A DNA stretch of 53,448 nt from NCBI GenBank assembly GCA_036733925.1, contig DAIMZO010000013.1:1-53448 (forward strand), read 5' to 3'. The notes beneath the pieces are model-generated. The model had not been told where the DNA came from and did not search any database. It saw only the letters and a program-made list of their open reading frames with translations. The stretch comes from UBA2897 sp036733925. GTDB lineage: Bacteria > Bacillota > Negativicutes > Selenomonadales > Selenomonadaceae. The position numbers and the translations under genes are program-made. Below, one piece after another: positions 50,307 to 53,448 of the stretch (within the stretch, counting starts at the first letter, position 1; each line of letters opens with the position of its first letter).

Positions 50307-50817
50307 TTAGCTTTTCCCTTTATCGAGGTATTTGTGCAATTTCTCGAAAAGTTCCTTGAGGTCTATCGGCTTAGTCAGGTAATCGTTCATGCCGATATCC
50401 ATCGCCGAGCCCCGTGCTGCCCTTCTGTTTCGGCGCAAACGGGTCGAAGATATGCGCGACGAAATCCTTCGTCATGCCGATGCCGTCGTCTTCGATGACA
50501 AAGGTATAGATGCCGCCTTTCCCGTCTGCATCAGGCTTTTCGTTGACGCTGAAATGGACATGGCCGCTCGAGCGCGTGAACTTCATGGCATTCGACAGGC
50601 AGTTCCACTGCGCCGATATCATAGGCTGCCTTCGGCATGCCGTAGAAGCCCGTGGTGCTCACTGTCCCAGAGCTCGCGCAGGATATGATTATTCTCCTCC
50701 TGATACAGATCCTCTTCCGTTTCGCATTCGTCATGGAGAGCATCCTGGAGGTTCATGACAATCTCATCGTAGAAGAGCTCGCGCTCCCGCAGATCTCTCG
50801 GCTTGACTAGAAACGTA
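50307..50817 (-). pseudogene. Remnant of a hybrid histidine kinase
   Basis: On the minus strand, 50817-50641 codes a helical stretch with RDLRERELFYDE. About 50620-50410 codes a kinase ATP-binding piece: LSNAMKFTRSSG (N box) and VIEDDGIGM (G1 box), up to GSTGLG. Then the frame shifts and 50400-50307 codes the end of a receiver domain (GMNDYLTKPIDLKELF). The dimerisation His, the G2 box and most of the receiver are missing. So it is a deleted, frameshifted remnant. This explains the roughly 690 bases between the acyltransferase and glutamine synthetase genes. Confidence 0.8.
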
Positions 50818-50846
50818 ATACGCCACTTATGCGGAAAAACGGAAAA

Positions 50847-50876
50847 GAAAAAAGACGACCAGAAGGCCGTCCTTTT
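50847..50876 (-). terminator. Terminator for the glutamine synthetase gene
   Basis: GACGACC (50854-50860), loop AGAA, GGCCGTC (50865-50871) with one G-T pair; A and T runs on both sides, so it may act in both directions. Confidence 0.85.
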
Positions 50877-50911
50877 CCCTATCTAATGCCGGGTGGCAAT
50901 CAGATGCTGAT

Positions 50912-52798
50912 TTAAATCATATTCTTGGAATATGCGTCATAGAGAGCTTTGAGCTCCTCGACTTTATCGTACATCTCGACCTGCAGGCCAGATGCCGTCT
51001 CATAGTCGCCGGACTCCAGCGCATTGATGAGCTGCGTGAACAGGCTCTTCTCATCGATACTGTCCTTGGCAAGGTAGGAACGAAGGTTGTTGATCTTGTT
51101 CCAGTTGTAGGAATCCTGATCCGTAACGAAATCGGATGCAATCTCCTTCGCATTGCGAACAATCTCGCGGTTCTCCGGAATAATGCGGCTGATGAGCTCA
51201 GTCTTCCAGCGGAGCAGAGCGCCTTCCTCGAATGCGGAGATGATCTTATCCGTCAGCGCACCGCCAGCCATGACGACCTGCTTCTTATCCGGATAGTTCT
51301 TGAAGCCCTGCATGTTCTCCCAGACCGTAGCTGGAGGAGCACCGAACAGACGGTCGCGTTCCTCATCCGTATAGTCCTCGAAGACATCCTTCTCGGAACG
51401 ATACTCACGATCTTTCTCGAGATAGAACCCCGTGTCGCCAGCCTTCTTCGAAAGCTCGGCAAGGCACTCATCCGTCGACTTCGCCGCACAAGCCTTGATG
51501 CCGTCGAGAGCCGCGCTGTAGGCAGCAGCAAGCACAAGGTACGTGTTCGAATACGGGTTGCAGGCGCGGAGCTCGAAGCGCGTAGCGAACGGATTGTTCA
51601 GGTCGCGGATCAGGCCGGCGAGAATCGTACGGTTACGAGACGGAACTTCCGGCGTATGGCCGAGGGAGGTGACGATGCAGACAGGTGCCTCGAAGCCCGG
51701 CTTCAAGCGGTTCAGCGAATCGTTCGTCGCCGAGACGAACGGATTGATGACCTCGTAGTTCTTCAGCAGGCCCATGATCGTACCATAGCCGATTGCGCTG
51801 AGGAAGTCTTTCTTCTGGTTGTCCGCCGTGAACAGGTTGTGCGTCTTGCCGTCCATCGTCTTGCAAGCCATGCCGATATGCGTATGCTCACCGTTGCCGG
51901 CGACACCAATCATCGGCTTAGCCTTGAAGCTGACCTCGAGGCCGTTCGAACGGAATACCTCGCGGACGATGGAGCGGACGAAAATCTCATTATCCGCTGC
52001 CTGAAGGGCATCAGCGAAACGCCAGTCAATCTCGAGCTGCTCGCACACATGCGTCATCTCGCCCTTCTTGTTGATCTGAGCCGTCAGGCCGCCGACCTCT
52101 TTATGGCCCATCTCGACTTTCAGACCGTAAGCCTCGAGCTCTTCGAGGCACATCTCAAGCGCCGTGCGGACAGCGCCGTGCGTGCGCTCCCAATACTGCT
52201 CCTGCAGAACCTGGCTAGCGGAAAGTTCCTCGATCTCCTCGTTGTCCATCGGCGTTTTGACCCAGAACTCGAGCTCCGTAGCGGACGTGAACTCGATGTC
52301 CGTGACGTCTGCGCCATTGATGCTCTCGAGGCCGCTGATCTTGCCCTGCTTATGGAAAATGTCGAGCAGGTTCTTCTTGACGAATGCCGTCGTATCCGCG
52401 AGAACCGCACGCGAATCAACGCGCTTGCCCTCATGAATCAGGAAGGAAGGGATGCGGAGCGTGCCGACCGGCTTCTCCGTCTCTTCGTCATAATTCTCGA
52501 AGTTGTAATCGACGAACCAGCTGACTGACGGGTCGACCGGCATATCGACTTTCGCGTTGTTCAGCGTTGCGATGCCCGGCAGGACAACCGAGGAACCATC
52601 CGTCTGAACAGCCGTGCCGGCGTAGAACTCATCGATGTCCTTCAGGAAAATCCGCATCGGGATCTTCTCATCCGTGTCGTTGCCCGCCATGTCGATGCCG
52701 ACCAGCGATACGAATTGGATTTCCGGATGCGCCTTAAGGCTTGCGAGGACGTCCTCTTTCTTGGAGTTTGCCGGAATCACATACAGTAAATCTTCCAT
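50912..52798 (-). CDS. glnA: Glutamine synthetase, large variant
   Basis: The enzyme makes glutamine from glutamate, ammonia and ATP. The 628-aa protein has the catalytic core: ATELEFW, GHKEVGG, AGNGEHTHIGM, and the late FELRACNPYSNTYL. These correspond to the metal- and ATP-site motifs of glutamine synthetase but differ in detail from the 440-470-aa GlnA. The C-terminal extension of about 150 residues is helical. I start at ATG 52798 (GGGTGG upstream), not at 52834. It has a consensus-like promoter. Subtype is uncertain. Confidence 0.85.
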   Translation of the reverse strand: MEDLLYVIPANSKKEDVLASLKAHPEIQFVSLVGIDMAGNDTDEKIPMRIFLKDIDEFYAGTAVQTDGSSVVLPGIATLNNAKVDMPVDPSVSWFVDYNFENYDEETEKPVGTLRIPSFLIHEGKRVDSRAVLADTTAFVKKNLLDIFHKQGKISGLESINGADVTDIEFTSATELEFWVKTPMDNEEIEELSASQVLQEQYWERTHGAVRTALEMCLEELEAYGLKVEMGHKEVGGLTAQINKKGEMTHVCEQLEIDWRFADALQAADNEIFVRSIVREVFRSNGLEVSFKAKPMIGVAGNGEHTHIGMACKTMDGKTHNLFTADNQKKDFLSAIGYGTIMGLLKNYEVINPFVSATNDSLNRLKPGFEAPVCIVTSLGHTPEVPSRNRTILAGLIRDLNNPFATRFELRACNPYSNTYLVLAAAYSAALDGIKACAAKSTDECLAELSKKAGDTGFYLEKDREYRSEKDVFEDYTDEERDRLFGAPPATVWENMQGFKNYPDKKQVVMAGGALTDKIISAFEEGALLRWKTELISRIIPENREIVRNAKEIASDFVTDQDSYNWNKINNLRSYLAKDSIDEKSLFTQLINALESGDYETASGLQVEMYDKVEELKALYDAYSKNMI

Positions 52799-52940
52799 CT
52801 TACCACCCTTTTGAATAAATAGAAAAATAGCCATACAAAACTTTCCACCAAAAAGATGGCTCGTTCCATATGGCTTCTTTGCCTAAATTTACGATTGTAC
52901 CAGCAGGAACGGTTTCGGGTTCCCCTGTTTTCAGTTACAT

Positions 52941-52969
52941 ACTATAGCATAACTTCTCTGTCTTGTAAA
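52941..52969 (-). promoter_or_regulatory. Promoter for the glutamine synthetase gene
   Basis: On the minus strand TTTACA (52969-52964), 17-base spacer, TATAGT (52946-52941). It leaves a leader of about 135 bases, with a small hairpin near 52855-52882 but no known riboswitch consensus that I could see. Confidence 0.8.
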
Positions 52970-53025
52970 GAGATAATACATGTATACATAAAAAGACAGA
53001 TTCGGTGCACGTATGGCTGCAGTTG

Positions 53026-53442
53026 TTATTTCAACCGCCCGTTTGCCGCATCGCGGCGGAGCGCCCGCTTATAGAGCGTCCGCTCCCATGGCTGCAGATC
53101 CTCGAGCAACCATGCCGTCTTGGATCCGCAGTAGCGGCCCGGCTGCAGGAATTCCCGGTACTCGCTGATGGCCAATGCTATCTCCGGCGTCGTGCACTCC
53201 ATCTCTTTCTTGTAGAGGCAGCGGCTACGGCAGAAGCGGATGTAGACGGCGCCGGTCGGGTCATCCTTCCTCCGGTAGAGGAATCCCTTCCCCTTTTCAT
53301 ATTCTGCATTGACGGCCTGTGTGATCCGCTCGGTGATGTCATCAGCCAGACTGCGGGCGGTCTGGCGCCCCCTTCCATTTCTCCAGTCAAACGAAGGGGT
53401 TGAAGTATCTCTATCCAGCAATTGCGTGTTCCCATTTTCCAT
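53026..53442 (-). CDS. Unrecognised 138-aa protein
   Basis: A soluble, basic protein with no signal or membrane segment. It has four cysteines in its middle part (FCRSRC, MECTTPE, GRYCGS), and charged helices around ITERITQAVNAEYEKG and ERTLYKRALRRDAANG. It starts at ATG 53442, a few bases from the window edge, so the ribosome site is not visible. I do not know the family. It lies upstream of glnA on the same strand but with the glnA promoter between them. Confidence 0.65.
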   Translation of the reverse strand: MENGNTQLLDRDTSTPSFDWRNGRGRQTARSLADDITERITQAVNAEYEKGKGFLYRRKDDPTGAVYIRFCRSRCLYKKEMECTTPEIALAISEYREFLQPGRYCGSKTAWLLEDLQPWERTLYKRALRRDAANGRLK

Positions 53443-53448
53443 AAAAAC

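Noticed and set aside
52799..52940. Glutamine riboswitch before glnA
   Set aside because: Only a short hairpin near 52855-52882; no consensus I could recognise.

Overview
The window looks like chromosome from a diderm, GC-rich Firmicute of the Negativicutes, most like Selenomonadaceae (Selenomonas/Mitsuokella type). This is inferred from content. Firmicute traits are the T-box before thrS, an attenuator-type leader before infC-rpmI-rplT, pyrR, sepF/ylmH/divIVA, and frequent TTG/GTG starts. An AsmA-like envelope protein fits an outer membrane. I saw no rRNA, tRNA or CRISPR. The sequence has one 42-N gap (31593-31634) and looks like draft assembly: its first 55 bases exactly repeat an internal piece of hsdM.

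Layout. 1-475: end of a BrnQ-type branched-chain amino acid carrier, cut by the window edge. 637-6617: a complete type I restriction-modification locus, hsdM-hsdS-hsdR, with an AT-rich hsdS. 6693-10025: small accessory genes (unknown protein, glutaredoxin-like protein, two polysaccharide deacetylases in opposite orientation). 10189-13486: D,D-carboxypeptidase, pncB and aroE. 13665-24271: a long same-strand housekeeping run: rodZ-like, ygiQ, nrdR, a TIGR03960-type radical SAM gene, pgeF, yggS, sepF, ylmH, divIVA, lspA, rluD-like and pyrR (cell-shape, division, envelope and nucleotide functions). 24447-26064: PhoU-like protein and Pit phosphate transporter. 26193-30856: nucleoside kinase, HD hydrolase, T-box and thrS. 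31069-31841: a decayed AAA-ATPase-like/PD-(D/E)XK gene interrupted by the gap. 31827-33181: attenuator leader, infC, rpmI, rplT. 33279-40687: an rRNA methyltransferase, a NifX-like protein, a MATE exporter, ruvAB, queH, a SpoIID/LytB protein and queA. 40743-43311: a tyrosine recombinase with an unusual active site, a strong inverted repeat, and two minus-strand genes (Phd-like antitoxin fold; YvyF-like zinc-ribbon protein). 43412-47992: mostly minus strand: PLP lyase, nucleoid-associated protein, AsmA-like protein and two very small genes (39 and 53 aa). 48236-53442: SIMPL-domain protein, acyltransferase, a hybrid histidine kinase remnant, a large glutamine synthetase and an unknown gene.

I found no clearly new multi-gene system. 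The items most worth a second look are the recombinase with Gln in place of the box-II His beside a 15-bp-arm inverted repeat, the orphan Phd-like/zinc-ribbon pair, the two small genes, the repeat at the window start, and the decayed nuclease and kinase loci.
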